Shown piece by piece: positions 47,916 to 56,024 of a DNA stretch of 56,601 nucleotides. The translations under genes were made by a program, and so were the position numbers. Under the pieces are notes generated by a model. The model saw only the letters and a program-made list of their open reading frames with translations. It was not told where the DNA came from and ran no database searches. Numbering within the stretch: position 1 is the stretch's first letter; each line of letters opens with the position of its first letter. This DNA comes from an uncultured Acidimicrobiales bacterium (GTDB lineage: Bacteria > Actinomycetota > Acidimicrobiia > Acidimicrobiales > Bin134): contig OX638344.1 in the NCBI GenBank assembly GCA_951813555.1, forward strand, positions 2,918,475 through 2,975,075, in the 5' to 3' direction.

Positions 47916-48511
47916 AGGATCCCTTTGGTGGAGGGAATGCCGGTGCCCTCCACCCGGACGGCGTCGCGCAGCGACCGGGCCACCGCCTTGAAGCTGGCCT
48001 CGATGATGTGGTGGGTGTTCCGGCCCCGAACCAGGGTGATGTGCAGGGTCAGGGCGGCCGAAGTGGCGAACGCCCGCCAAAACTCTTCGCAGAGCTGGGG
48101 GTCGAACGGGGGGTCGCCCAAGATCTTCTGGCCCGGAGGGTTCACGTCATAGTGCAAGAACGGTCGGCCCGACAGGTCGACTACGGCCTCCACCAAGGCC
48201 TCGTCCAACGGGACCGAAATCGACGCGAACCGGCGCACCCCGGCCTTGTCGCCCAGCGCCTCAGCAAAGCACGAGCCCAGCAGGATGCCCACGTCTTCCA
48301 CAGTGTGGTGGGCGTCGATCTCCAAGTCGCCGGTGGCGTCCACCCGCAGCTCGAAGCCGCCGTGGCGGCCGAGCTGGCTCAGCATGTGGTCGAAGAACGG
48401 CAGGCCGGTGGCCGCGGTGCCGTTGCCGTCGCCATCGATGTCTATGGCGATGTCAATTGTGGTCTCGGCGGTACTCCGAGATGCGGTGGCGGAACGGGAT
48501 GGAGTTGTCAT
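47912..48511 (-). CDS. hisB: Imidazoleglycerol-phosphate dehydratase
   Basis: HisB removes water from imidazoleglycerol phosphate. The 199-residue protein has the manganese-binding histidine motifs FFDHMLSQLGRHGG, DAHHTVEDVGI and NTHHIIEASFKA. It is the single-function form without the phosphatase domain of enterobacterial HisB. ATG 48511 overlaps the hisC stop (ATGA, 48508-48511). Confidence 0.97.
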   Translation of the reverse strand: MTTPSRSATASRSTAETTIDIAIDIDGDGNGTAATGLPFFDHMLSQLGRHGGFELRVDATGDLEIDAHHTVEDVGILLGSCFAEALGDKAGVRRFASISVPLDEALVEAVVDLSGRPFLHYDVNPPGQKILGDPPFDPQLCEEFWRAFATSAALTLHITLVRGRNTHHIIEASFKAVARSLRDAVRVEGTGIPSTKGIL

Positions 48512-49587
48512 GTCAGCACCTCGCTGAGAGCGGACAAAAACGCGTCGTTCTCGGCCGGCGACCCAACGGTGACCCGAAGACAACCGGCTAGCCGAGGCCA
48601 AGAAGAACAGTTTCGCACGAGCACAGACCGATCCACGAGACCCTGCCAAACTCTGTTGCCGTCGCCGGAATCAGGGCGGAGCAAGATGAAGTTGGCTCCC
48701 GAGGGCCAGTGGCAAACCGGGAGTTGGTCGAGCGCCGCGGCTATCCGCTCTCGCTCGGCCACCAGCGAGGCCACTCGGTGGGTCATCTCGTCCTCGTAAT
48801 CCAGCGCCAGGCGACCGGCAATCTGCTTGAACGAGTCCAAGTGGTAGGGCAGCGTCACCTTGTCCAACTCGGCAACCACCCACGAAGGGGCGACGAGGTA
48901 GCCAAGCCGGGCGGCGGCCATCGACCACGTCTTGGAGTAGGTGCGAGCCACCGCCAGCGGTCGGCTCTCGTCAATCAGATCCACCGCGGTGTGGGGATCG
49001 AATTGCCCATAGGCCTCGTCCATCAGCAAGATGCCAGGCAGGGCCGACACGTCAGCCAGCAGCCTCTCGACCAGTTCCGGTGGCTCTACCATCCCGGTCG
49101 GGTTGTTGGGAGAGCACAGGAAGGTGACGGCCGGTCGATGCTGGGCCACCATGGCCGAGGCGTAGTCGGCATCCAGCGAGAAGTCCTCGTGCCGCTCGCC
49201 GGTAACCACCTCGGTGGCAGCCAGCCGGGAGATGTGGGAGTGGAGCGCATAGGTGGGCTCAAAGGCCAGCGCGCACCGGCCTGGCCCTCCGAACGCCAGC
49301 ATGAGGCATTGGAGCACTTCGTTGGAGCCGTTGGCCGCGAACACCTGCTCGGGTGCCACTCGTTCGTGTTTGGCCAGGGCGGCCCGCAGTTCGTGCGCCC
49401 CCCGGTCGGGATAGCGGTGCCAATCGATGTTGGCCAAGGCAGCTCGCAATGCGTCGGCCCAGCCGTAGGGCGGCGGTACCGGCGACTCATTGGTGTTGAG
49501 TCGCACAGCCACGTCGAGTTGCGGGGAGTGGTAGCCGGACATCATGGCCACGTTCTGTCTCACTGGCAGACGGTCGGGGCTATTCAT
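48508..49587 (-). CDS. hisC: Histidinol-phosphate aminotransferase
   Basis: HisC is a pyridoxal-phosphate aminotransferase of fold type I. The 359-residue protein has RLNTNESPVPPP, NGSNEVLQCLMLAF, SPNNPTGM, MDEAYGQF and the cofactor lysine in RTYSKTWSMAAARLGY. ATG 49587 follows GGGAGGAATTGAGA, a strong site, and overlaps the hisD stop by 8 bases (ATGAATAG). The longer upstream frame is a shadow of hisD. Confidence 0.95.
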   Translation of the reverse strand: MNSPDRLPVRQNVAMMSGYHSPQLDVAVRLNTNESPVPPPYGWADALRAALANIDWHRYPDRGAHELRAALAKHERVAPEQVFAANGSNEVLQCLMLAFGGPGRCALAFEPTYALHSHISRLAATEVVTGERHEDFSLDADYASAMVAQHRPAVTFLCSPNNPTGMVEPPELVERLLADVSALPGILLMDEAYGQFDPHTAVDLIDESRPLAVARTYSKTWSMAAARLGYLVAPSWVVAELDKVTLPYHLDSFKQIAGRLALDYEDEMTHRVASLVAERERIAAALDQLPVCHWPSGANFILLRPDSGDGNRVWQGLVDRSVLVRNCSSWPRLAGCLRVTVGSPAENDAFLSALSEVLT

Positions 49588-50899
49588 TCTCAATTCCTCC
49601 CTGGGCCTTTTCTTCGATGCCGCGCCGGCGTACAGACTGGGCGTGGGCTTCCAAGCCTTCGGCGTCGGCGATGGCCGCCACATGGGGACCGGCCGCGGCC
49701 AGGCCCTCGGGCGCCACCGAAATCTCGTGCATGGGTTTGACGAAGTCCCGCACACCGAGCGCGCCGGCAAATCGGGCGGTTCCGTTGGTGGGCAGCACGT
49801 GGGAGGGGCCGGCTACGTAGTCGCCGATGGCCGCTGGCGCTAGCGGGCCGCGGAAAATGGCTCCGGCGTTTCGCACTCGGTCGATGACCGCCTCTGGCGC
49901 CTCAGTCATCACTTGCAGGTGCTCCGGGGCGATGAAGTTGACCACCTCGGCCGCAGCCTCGGGGCTGTCAACGAGCACGATGTGGCCGCTGCGGCTGAAT
50001 GTGGCCGTGATGTCGTCGCGTCGAGCAGCCGCCGACAGCAGCTCGGCCACTGCTTTCTCCACCGCGTCGGCGGCGTCGGGATCCCAAGTGACGAGCCAGG
50101 CCAATCCATCGGGGCCGTGTTCGGCCTGCACGATGAGGTCGATAGCGGCGTAGTCGGCTGGCGAGGTGGAGTCGGTCACGACTACTACCTCGGACGGTCC
50201 GGCGAACGACGCCGGAACGCCGACGGCCCCGGCCACCAGCTGTTTGGCGATGGCCACGTACACGTTGCCCGGCCCCACGATCACGTCCACCGCCCCAATC
50301 GACTCGGTGCCGTAAGCCATGGCGGCAATGGCCTGCGCGCCGCCCACTGCGTAAACCTCGTCGACCCCGGCAATGGCGGCCGCGGCCAAGGTGACATCGG
50401 CCACCCGGCCGTCGGGGCCGGGAGGAACGCACAACACCACCTGGTCCACTCCGGCGGCCCGAGCCGGCAGCGCGGTCATCAGCACGGTCGACGGGTAGGC
50501 AGCCCGTCCGCCGGGTACGTAACAACCGGCCCGACCCACTGGCTGGTCCCAGCTGCGGATGGCGATGCCCTGGCGATTGTGGGTTTGCTCTTTCGTAACC
50601 TGTCCCCGGTGGAACTCGGTGATCGAGTCGGCCGCTGCCTCCAGGGCAGCCCGCAGCGAGGGATCGATGCAATCTCGGGCCGCGGCTACCTCGGTTGGAG
50701 AAACCCGCCAGCTCGAGGGGACAACGCCGTCGAATTGATTGGTGTAGCGAGCCAGAGCGTCGTCGCCGTCAGCTCGCACCGCCTCGACGATCTCGCGGAC
50801 CGCGGCCACCGAGCCCTCAGAAACAGGCTCAGGCCGGGGCAAACGGCCAGCGACGTCGGCCACGCCCCGCAAGTCCACTTGGTCTAGCACGACCCCCAA
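49580..50899 (-). CDS. hisD: Histidinol dehydrogenase
   Basis: HisD oxidises histidinol to histidine in two steps and is the first gene of the hisDCBHAF unit. The 439-residue protein has GRAGCYVPGGRAAYPSTVLM, VGGAQAIAAMAYGT, VGPGNVYVAIAK, AGPSEVVVV, and the zinc and catalytic region AEHGPDGLAWLVT then APEHLQV and GPSHVLPT. The start is TTG 50899 or GTG 50890; neither has a strong ribosome-binding site. hisG, hisE and hisZ are not in the window. Confidence 0.96.
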   Translation of the reverse strand: MGVVLDQVDLRGVADVAGRLPRPEPVSEGSVAAVREIVEAVRADGDDALARYTNQFDGVVPSSWRVSPTEVAAARDCIDPSLRAALEAAADSITEFHRGQVTKEQTHNRQGIAIRSWDQPVGRAGCYVPGGRAAYPSTVLMTALPARAAGVDQVVLCVPPGPDGRVADVTLAAAAIAGVDEVYAVGGAQAIAAMAYGTESIGAVDVIVGPGNVYVAIAKQLVAGAVGVPASFAGPSEVVVVTDSTSPADYAAIDLIVQAEHGPDGLAWLVTWDPDAADAVEKAVAELLSAAARRDDITATFSRSGHIVLVDSPEAAAEVVNFIAPEHLQVMTEAPEAVIDRVRNAGAIFRGPLAPAAIGDYVAGPSHVLPTNGTARFAGALGVRDFVKPMHEISVAPEGLAAAGPHVAAIADAEGLEAHAQSVRRRGIEEKAQGGIENE

Positions 50900-50939
50900 A
50901 ACTACAAGCCCAAGCGACCCACCAACGAAGGGTTTGCCT

Positions 50940-51248
50940 CTAACAGCCGAGGGCGAATGTCACCGATTGGCAGATATGCCGCATTGTCAGGTCGCTCAGC
51001 TTGCCGACTCGGTTCGAAAGCGAGGTACGCCGAACGGTGTATAACCCATCGCAGTTCACCACCGACGCCTGGGAGATCCCAGCCTCATACTCATCAACCG
51101 GCACTTCGACGGCAAGCCCCCGAATCGTGGTGGTTAACTCGGCGACGGTCACCATCTCCCTAACGTCGACGACTTCCGGTCGGGTGAGAACGACCACCGG
51201 CCGCCGCTTGCCGCCGACCTCAGTCCACCAAACCTCGCCGCGATTCAC
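50940..51248 (-). CDS. MazF/PemK-family toxin
   Basis: A 102-residue protein with the MazF signature start GEVWWTEVGGKRRPVVVLTR, the central VTVAELTTTIRGL-x-VEVPVDE and SVVNCDGLYTVRRTSL. MazF toxins cut RNA at short motifs. The GTG start overlaps the antitoxin stop (GTGA at 51245-51248), the usual antitoxin-first order. It ends 40 bases before the start of hisD, so read-through from the toxin-antitoxin promoter could affect the histidine operon. Confidence 0.88.
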   Translation of the reverse strand: MNRGEVWWTEVGGKRRPVVVLTRPEVVDVREMVTVAELTTTIRGLAVEVPVDEYEAGISQASVVNCDGLYTVRRTSLSNRVGKLSDLTMRHICQSVTFALGC

Positions 51249-51481
51249 TCGTCGCTCTCTGCTTTGCCCTCATCCCATTCACCCCACGCCTGAGCTTCAT
51301 CCCAGAAGTCGTCCGGTTCCTCCGGATGTCGCAAATAGGCTGCTCGGTCAGCCTCCCCCAGCGCGCGTCTCACGGCAGCCAAAACACCCTCGCGAGCTGC
51401 CTCCGACATGTTGATTTCGAGCTTGCGAGCCTGCTCGGCTAGCTGCTCGTCAAGAGTAAACGTGGTTCGTGTTGTCGCCAT
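51245..51481 (-). CDS. Antitoxin of the MazF-type system
   Basis: A 78-residue protein whose N-terminus (ATTRTTFTLDEQLAEQARKL, then NMSEAAREGVLAAVRRA) fits a ribbon-helix-helix DNA-binding domain, and whose acidic C-terminus (PDDFWDEAQAWGEWDEG) is the expected toxin-wrapping segment; CcdA-like proteins have this layout. ATG 51481 is preferred; a GTG one codon upstream is possible. There is no ribosome-binding site. A perfect 10-base inverted repeat 5 bases upstream is the probable autoregulatory operator. Confidence 0.82.
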   Translation of the reverse strand: MATTRTTFTLDEQLAEQARKLEINMSEAAREGVLAAVRRALGEADRAAYLRHPEEPDDFWDEAQAWGEWDEGKAESDE

Positions 51482-51486
51482 CACTT

Positions 51487-51510
51487 GATGCTATCAGAGT
51501 TGATAGCATC
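51487..51510. promoter_or_regulatory. Palindromic operator of the toxin-antitoxin pair
   Basis: GATGCTATCA (51487-51496) and TGATAGCATC (51501-51510) are perfect 10-base inverted copies around GAGT. The site lies 5 bases upstream of the antitoxin start, downstream of a -35-like TTGGCA (51527-51532, minus strand), where it would cover the -10 region. Ribbon-helix-helix antitoxins typically repress their own genes from such sites. It also lies 46 bases upstream of the divergent small gene at 51557. Confidence 0.75.
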
Positions 51511-51556
51511 GCTTTTCGCAGAAATCTGCCAATCAGTTTTGCGGTAGAACCTTCCC

Positions 51557-51760
51557 GTGGATGACAGGGCGATAGCGGCGGATGGGGCGGAGCTCAGCTC
51601 GCTGAGCAGCGTGATACGTGATCTGGTGGAGCGAGTGTCGGCGGTGGCCCGACGCTACGAGGGCACCGATCGGGAGGACGTGTCATTTGAGCTGTACGAA
51701 GTGGAGCGAGGCTTGCGAGGGGCAACCCGCCGTCTCGACCGCCTCACCCGAAGTCTGTAA
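51557..51760 (+). CDS. Small helical protein of unknown function
   Basis: A 67-residue frame with GTG start encoding a charged, probably helical protein (VIRDLVERVSAVARRYEG and VERGLRGATRRLDRLTRSL). No family is recognised and no strong ribosome-binding site is seen. It lies between the divergent toxin-antitoxin pair and the flavin oxidoreductase gene, 36 bases before the latter, and could be transcribed with it. Confidence 0.5.
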   Translation: MDDRAIAADGAELSSLSSVIRDLVERVSAVARRYEGTDREDVSFELYEVERGLRGATRRLDRLTRSL

Positions 51761-51796
51761 ACCTACTCATACCCAACGAGCTGACCGGGAGAAGAA

Positions 51797-52774
51797 ATGT
51801 TCAACCTGCGCTTCGATCTGCGGACCCCTCCGTTCACCGAGGTCACCCATGGTGATCAGTACCGCGCCATGTTGGAAATGGTGAAGTGGGCCGACACCAG
51901 AGGCTTCGCCGGAGCCATCACCAGCGAGCACCACGGCACTGAAGACGGCTTCATGTCGGCGCCGCTGGCCATCTCAGCCGCCATCTTGGGGGCGACCGAC
52001 AACCTGATGTGCACGCTGTCGGCTTTGCTGGTGCCCTACCATGATCCCCTGCGGCTGGCCGAGGACATCGCCACCATCGATTTGATGGCACCGGGCCGGT
52101 TCATCGTCATCGCCGGGTTGGGCTACCGGGAATCGGAGTTCGAGATGTTCGGCAAAGACCGCACCCGTCGGGGCCGCGACACCGAGGAGGCCATCGGGGT
52201 CATGCAGCAAGCCTGGACCGGGGAGCCGTTCGAGTACCAGGGCCGTACCGCCTGGGTGACCCCCAAACCGGTAACCCAGCCCCACCCCCTTGTCATGGTG
52301 GGCGGCTCGGTGCCGGCATCGGCCAAGCGGGCCGCTCGGCTGCGGCTGCCCTACATGCCGCCCATCGGCGATCAAGAGCTGGTGGATCTGTACTACGCCG
52401 AAGCCGCCGAAATCGGATTCGAGGGGGCGTTCGCCATGGCTCCTGACGGTCCGGGGTTGGTGCTGGTGACCGAGGATCCCGATGCTCTTTGGGCCAAGAT
52501 CGGCCCCAACATGCTGTACGACGCCGCGGCCTACGCCAGCTGGCAGTACCCCGACCAGCGCTCGGGCTGGCACGTGGAGGCCCAAGACATCGCCGACCTC
52601 AAGGCCTCCGGCCAATTCGAAGTGCTCACTCCCAATCAATGCGTCGAGCTGGTCCGCACCAAGGGGGCGGCCACCCTCCATCCCCTATGCGGCGGCATCG
52701 ACCCCGCCATCGGCTGGGAGACGCTGGAATTGGTGGTGAACAAGGTCATGCCCGCCCTCGCCGAGGGGGCATAA
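51797..52774 (+). CDS. LLM-class flavin-dependent oxidoreductase
   Basis: A 325-residue luciferase-like TIM-barrel protein. Typical tracts are MVKWADTRGFAGAITSEHH, LSALLVPYHDPLRLAEDIAT, DLMAPGRFIVIAGLGYRESEF, and the VMVGGSVPASAKRAARL substrate/cofactor loop. Such enzymes use F420 or FMN; in this lineage F420 is possible, but this cannot be decided from the sequence. ATG 51797 has GGGAGAAG just upstream. The substrate is unknown; it is convergent with an alcohol dehydrogenase gene. Confidence 0.9.
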   Translation: MFNLRFDLRTPPFTEVTHGDQYRAMLEMVKWADTRGFAGAITSEHHGTEDGFMSAPLAISAAILGATDNLMCTLSALLVPYHDPLRLAEDIATIDLMAPGRFIVIAGLGYRESEFEMFGKDRTRRGRDTEEAIGVMQQAWTGEPFEYQGRTAWVTPKPVTQPHPLVMVGGSVPASAKRAARLRLPYMPPIGDQELVDLYYAEAAEIGFEGAFAMAPDGPGLVLVTEDPDALWAKIGPNMLYDAAAYASWQYPDQRSGWHVEAQDIADLKASGQFEVLTPNQCVELVRTKGAATLHPLCGGIDPAIGWETLELVVNKVMPALAEGA

Positions 52775-52791
52775 CCCAAAACGGGGCTCGC

Positions 52792-53820
52792 CTAGCTGGC
52801 CAGGTCGTCGATGATTGCCCGGCCGACGTACTTGCCGGCTTGGAGCTCGTCGAAGATTGCGTCTAGCTCCGACAGGGCCCCGGTGCGCCCGACGTGGGTG
52901 GTCACCTGTCCGGCGGCGGCCATGTCAACCAGCTCTCGCATGTCCTGCACGGTGCCGACGGCGGAATAGATGAGGGTGGCGTCCCTCATAAAGAACTCGA
53001 ACGGATTCAGCTCGATGTTGCCCTCGCTGGTCGGAGGCAGGCCCACGGCGACAAACAACCCCTTGGGCCGCAGCAACCTGAAGCCAAGGGTGAATCCGGC
53101 CATCGCCGCTGAGAACACGATGCTGGCGTCCACTCCGCCAATCTCCTGCTGCACCGCCTCGAGAGCGTCGTCGGCGCTGACCGCAACGTCGGCCCCCAGC
53201 GATTCCACGAACTCAAGCCGGGCCGCGCCGATGTCGACGCCCACTACTTTGTATCCCAGCGCCTTGGCGATCTGGACCGCATAGTGCCCCAGCCCGCCGG
53301 CTGCGCCAATGATGGCCACCCAGCGGCCGGGAGGCACCTGATTGCGGAACAGCTTCTTCACTGCCCCGTAGGCAGTAAGGCCGCCGCAAGCCAACGCAGC
53401 CTGGTCGTCGCCCACCGATTCGGGCAGCACTACCAGCGACTTGGCCCACACGCAGAACTGCTCGGCGAAAGTACCCATGATCCCCTGGGTTTGCGGGCAG
53501 TGCCGGGGCTCCCCCCGCAGGCAGTATTCGCACGCCCCGCACCAAAAGCCCCCGCCGGTGCCCCCCAGTCCGAGGATCACGCGGTCGCCCACCTGGCTGT
53601 AGCGCTCTGCCCCCGGACCCAGCGACTCCACCACACCGATGGCCTCGTGGCCCAACACCTCGATGCCGGAGACACCCGCCCAATCGCCCCGGGCCAGGTG
53701 GAGGTCGGAGTGGCACACCCCCGAGGAACTGATGCGAATCAGCGCCTCCTCGAATCCCGGCTTGGGCGCCGGCAGGTCCAGAATGCCAAGTTTGCCGTCA
53801 ACCAATCGTGCTGCTTTCAT
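52792..53820 (-). CDS. Zinc-dependent alcohol dehydrogenase
   Basis: A 342-residue medium-chain dehydrogenase. Catalytic-zinc residues are in SSGVCHSDLHLARG and LGHEAIGVVE; the structural zinc is bound by the four cysteines of CGACEYCLRGEPRHC; the NAD-binding loop is IGAAGGLGHYAVQIAKALG. ATG 53820 (MKAARLVDGKLGI) is chosen over the frame start at 53865 because it gives the standard family N-terminus. The substrate is unknown. It is convergent with the flavin oxidoreductase gene. Confidence 0.93.
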   Translation of the reverse strand: MKAARLVDGKLGILDLPAPKPGFEEALIRISSSGVCHSDLHLARGDWAGVSGIEVLGHEAIGVVESLGPGAERYSQVGDRVILGLGGTGGGFWCGACEYCLRGEPRHCPQTQGIMGTFAEQFCVWAKSLVVLPESVGDDQAALACGGLTAYGAVKKLFRNQVPPGRWVAIIGAAGGLGHYAVQIAKALGYKVVGVDIGAARLEFVESLGADVAVSADDALEAVQQEIGGVDASIVFSAAMAGFTLGFRLLRPKGLFVAVGLPPTSEGNIELNPFEFFMRDATLIYSAVGTVQDMRELVDMAAAGQVTTHVGRTGALSELDAIFDELQAGKYVGRAIIDDLAS

Positions 53821-53889
53821 GCTGGTGTTCCCCCGGTTTGCGCGAATGCCAATACGAGATGACACCCTAGCCAGACCAGCGGCCAGTCT

Positions 53890-54531
53890 TCACTGGCCAG
53901 CAGAGGGGCAGAACGAGGCCAAGACGCATTCGTGGCAGCGGGGGCGGCGGGCAATGCACACTCGGCGGCCGTGGAGGATGAGGCGCAGGGAGAACTCGCC
54001 CCGCTCGGCGGCGGGCACCATGGGGTTCAGCTCCATCTCGATCTTCACCGGGTCTTTGTACTCGGTGATGCCCAGCAGGCCGGTGATGCGGGCCACGTGG
54101 GTGTCCACCGGCAGGCCGGGCAGGCCTAGGGCCACGCTGCGCACCACATTGGCCGTCTTGCGGCCCACGCCGGGCATGCTCACCAGGTCGGACATCTTGC
54201 CCGGCACTTCTCCATCGAATTGCTCGACCAGGTCTTGGGCCATGCCCACGATGTTGCGGGCCTTGGTGGCGAAGAACCCGGTGGACCGGATCAGCTCCTC
54301 AACGTGGGCGAGGGGCGCCTCGGCCAGATCTTCTGGTGTGGGATAGGCCGCGAAGAGGTCGGGGGTCACCATGTTCACCCGCTTGTCAGTGCACTGGGCC
54401 GACAAGATGGTGGCAACCAGAAGCTGGAAGGCACTGTCGTGGTCTAGCTCGCATATCGCCTGGGGATATTCCTCGGCCAGAATTTCGTGCGTGCGCTTGG
54501 CCCGACCCTTTGGTGTACGCGGCTTGCCCAT
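53890..54531 (-). CDS. nth: Endonuclease III (base-excision repair)
   Basis: Nth removes oxidised pyrimidines and nicks the abasic site. The 213-residue protein has LLVATILSAQCTDKRVN, the helix-hairpin-helix MPGVGRKTANVV with the catalytic lysine, the catalytic aspartate in PVDTHVARI, and four C-terminal cysteines spaced C-x6-C-x2-C-x5-C for a 4Fe-4S cluster. ATG 54531 begins MGKPRTPKGRAKRTHEIL; the longer frame lacks similarity and overlaps the divergent gene. It diverges from mshD. Confidence 0.96.
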   Translation of the reverse strand: MGKPRTPKGRAKRTHEILAEEYPQAICELDHDSAFQLLVATILSAQCTDKRVNMVTPDLFAAYPTPEDLAEAPLAHVEELIRSTGFFATKARNIVGMAQDLVEQFDGEVPGKMSDLVSMPGVGRKTANVVRSVALGLPGLPVDTHVARITGLLGITEYKDPVKIEMELNPMVPAAERGEFSLRLILHGRRVCIARRPRCHECVLASFCPSAGQ

Positions 54532-54586
54532 CGCTGGGATCGTATCGATCCCAGCGCCCGAAGTCGGGGCCGCTACCGTGGTTCCT

Positions 54587-55285
54587 GTGACGCTGACCGT
54601 TGTCCACGCCGACCAAGGGGAGTTCTCCTGGTCGATCACCGTGGGCGCCGATCAGCCCCGAGATAGCAGCACAGCCGGTCAGATCCGGGCAATCCTCGGC
54701 CAAGCCGAGATCGGGCAGTCGGTGCAGCTGTGGATCGAGCGGGCCAGTGCCGTCGACGATGCATTCGCCCTCGGGCTGGGCTTTGCCCCCTACCGGGATC
54801 TCTGGCGGATGCAGCTTCGCCTGCCGGCCGACCGCTCATCCATCGCTACCCGGGCTTTTGTCCCTGGCACCGACGAACAAGACTTCTTGCGAGTGAACAA
54901 TCGAGCGTTTCACTGGCACCCCGAGCAGGGCGGCCTGACCGGGGGCGATCTGGCCGACCGCATGGCCGAAGATTGGTTCGACGCCGAGGGATTCCGGCTC
55001 TATGAGCAGCACGGACAGCTAGCCGGATTCTGCTGGACCAAAGTGCACTCCGGCGAAACCCCGTCCGCAGGTGAGATCTACGCCATCGCGGTGGACCCCG
55101 AATTCCACGGTCAAGGACTGGGCAAGCCCATGACCCTGGCCGGGCTCGATTACCTGGCCGACCAGGGGCTCACGGTGGGCTTCCTCTATGTGGAATCCGA
55201 CAACGACCCGGCGGTGGCCACGTACCGCAGCCTGGGCTTCGACCACCACTCCACCAACCGGGCCTACCGACTGGTTGTCGAGTGA
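54587..55285 (+). CDS. mshD: Mycothiol synthase (GNAT acetyltransferase)
   Basis: MshD acetylates the cysteine amine of the mycothiol precursor, the last step in making the actinobacterial thiol. The C-terminal GNAT domain (about 95-232) has diagnostic tracts: VNNRAFHWHPEQGGLT, DWFDAEGFRLYE, GFCWTKVH, IYAIAVDPEFHGQGLGK and LYVESDNDPAVATYRSLGF. At 232 residues it is shorter than the usual roughly 300-residue two-domain protein; the N-terminal GNAT-like half is reduced to about 90 residues. GTG 54587 is used; the frame extends to 54371 but that part is antisense to nth. The stop overlaps the menG start by 4 bases. Confidence 0.88.
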   Translation: MTLTVVHADQGEFSWSITVGADQPRDSSTAGQIRAILGQAEIGQSVQLWIERASAVDDAFALGLGFAPYRDLWRMQLRLPADRSSIATRAFVPGTDEQDFLRVNNRAFHWHPEQGGLTGGDLADRMAEDWFDAEGFRLYEQHGQLAGFCWTKVHSGETPSAGEIYAIAVDPEFHGQGLGKPMTLAGLDYLADQGLTVGFLYVESDNDPAVATYRSLGFDHHSTNRAYRLVVE

Positions 55286-55998
55286 GCTCAGATTCTGCGC
55301 TGCCCCAGGGCAAGGAGAAGGTGGCCGCGGTGCGGTCGATGTTCGACGCCATAGCCCCCCGCTACGACCTGCTCAACCGACTGTTGACCTTCGGCATGGA
55401 CTGCCGGTGGCGGCGGCGTTCGGTGCGGGAGCTTGGGCTGCCCGCCGGGTCCCGGGTGCTCGACCTGGCTTGCGGAACCGGGGACCTGTGCCGTGACCTG
55501 GAGGCTGCCGGGCTCAGCCCAGTGGGATTCGACCTGTCGGCCGGCATGCTCCAGGCGGCCCAGAAGTACCGGGACTCGGGCAAGCTGCAAGCCCCCATGG
55601 TCCTGGGCGACGCCCTGTGCCTGCCGGTTCCGGCCGAGAGCGCCGACGGCATCACCTGTGGCTTTGCCCTGCGCAATGTGGTGGATCTGGACGAGCTGTT
55701 TGCCGAACTGGCCCGGGTGGTGAGACCGGCCGGGCGGGTCTCCCTGCTGGAGGTAGCCGAGCCGACCAATTTGGTTTTGCGCCTCGGCCACCGGTTGTAC
55801 TTCGGCAAGGTAATCCCCTTGGTGGGCGGTTTGCTGTCGGACCGGACTGCTTATGAGTATCTTCCCAAGTCGGTGGCCTACATGCCTCCCGCCAACGAGA
55901 TGCTCGCCCTCTTAGCCGGGCATGGTTTTGAAGCGGTAAGCCATGTGCTGCTGTCTGGCGGCATCGCCCAGTTGATCACCGCCACTCGGAAGAGCTAG
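55282..55998 (+). CDS. menG: Demethylmenaquinone methyltransferase
   Basis: A 238-residue UbiE/MenG-type methyltransferase for the last step of menaquinone synthesis. Features are MFDAIAPRYDLLNRLLTFGMD, SAM-binding LDLACGTGDL, GFDLSAGML, the ITCGFALRNV motif and PKSVAYMPPANEMLALL near the end. An actinobacterium would use menaquinone rather than ubiquinone, so menG is the better name. GTG 55282 overlaps the mshD stop. Confidence 0.95.
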   Translation: MSSDSALPQGKEKVAAVRSMFDAIAPRYDLLNRLLTFGMDCRWRRRSVRELGLPAGSRVLDLACGTGDLCRDLEAAGLSPVGFDLSAGMLQAAQKYRDSGKLQAPMVLGDALCLPVPAESADGITCGFALRNVVDLDELFAELARVVRPAGRVSLLEVAEPTNLVLRLGHRLYFGKVIPLVGGLLSDRTAYEYLPKSVAYMPPANEMLALLAGHGFEAVSHVLLSGGIAQLITATRKS

Positions 55999-56024
55999 CC
56001 CGCACGGCAGAACCAACCACCCCC

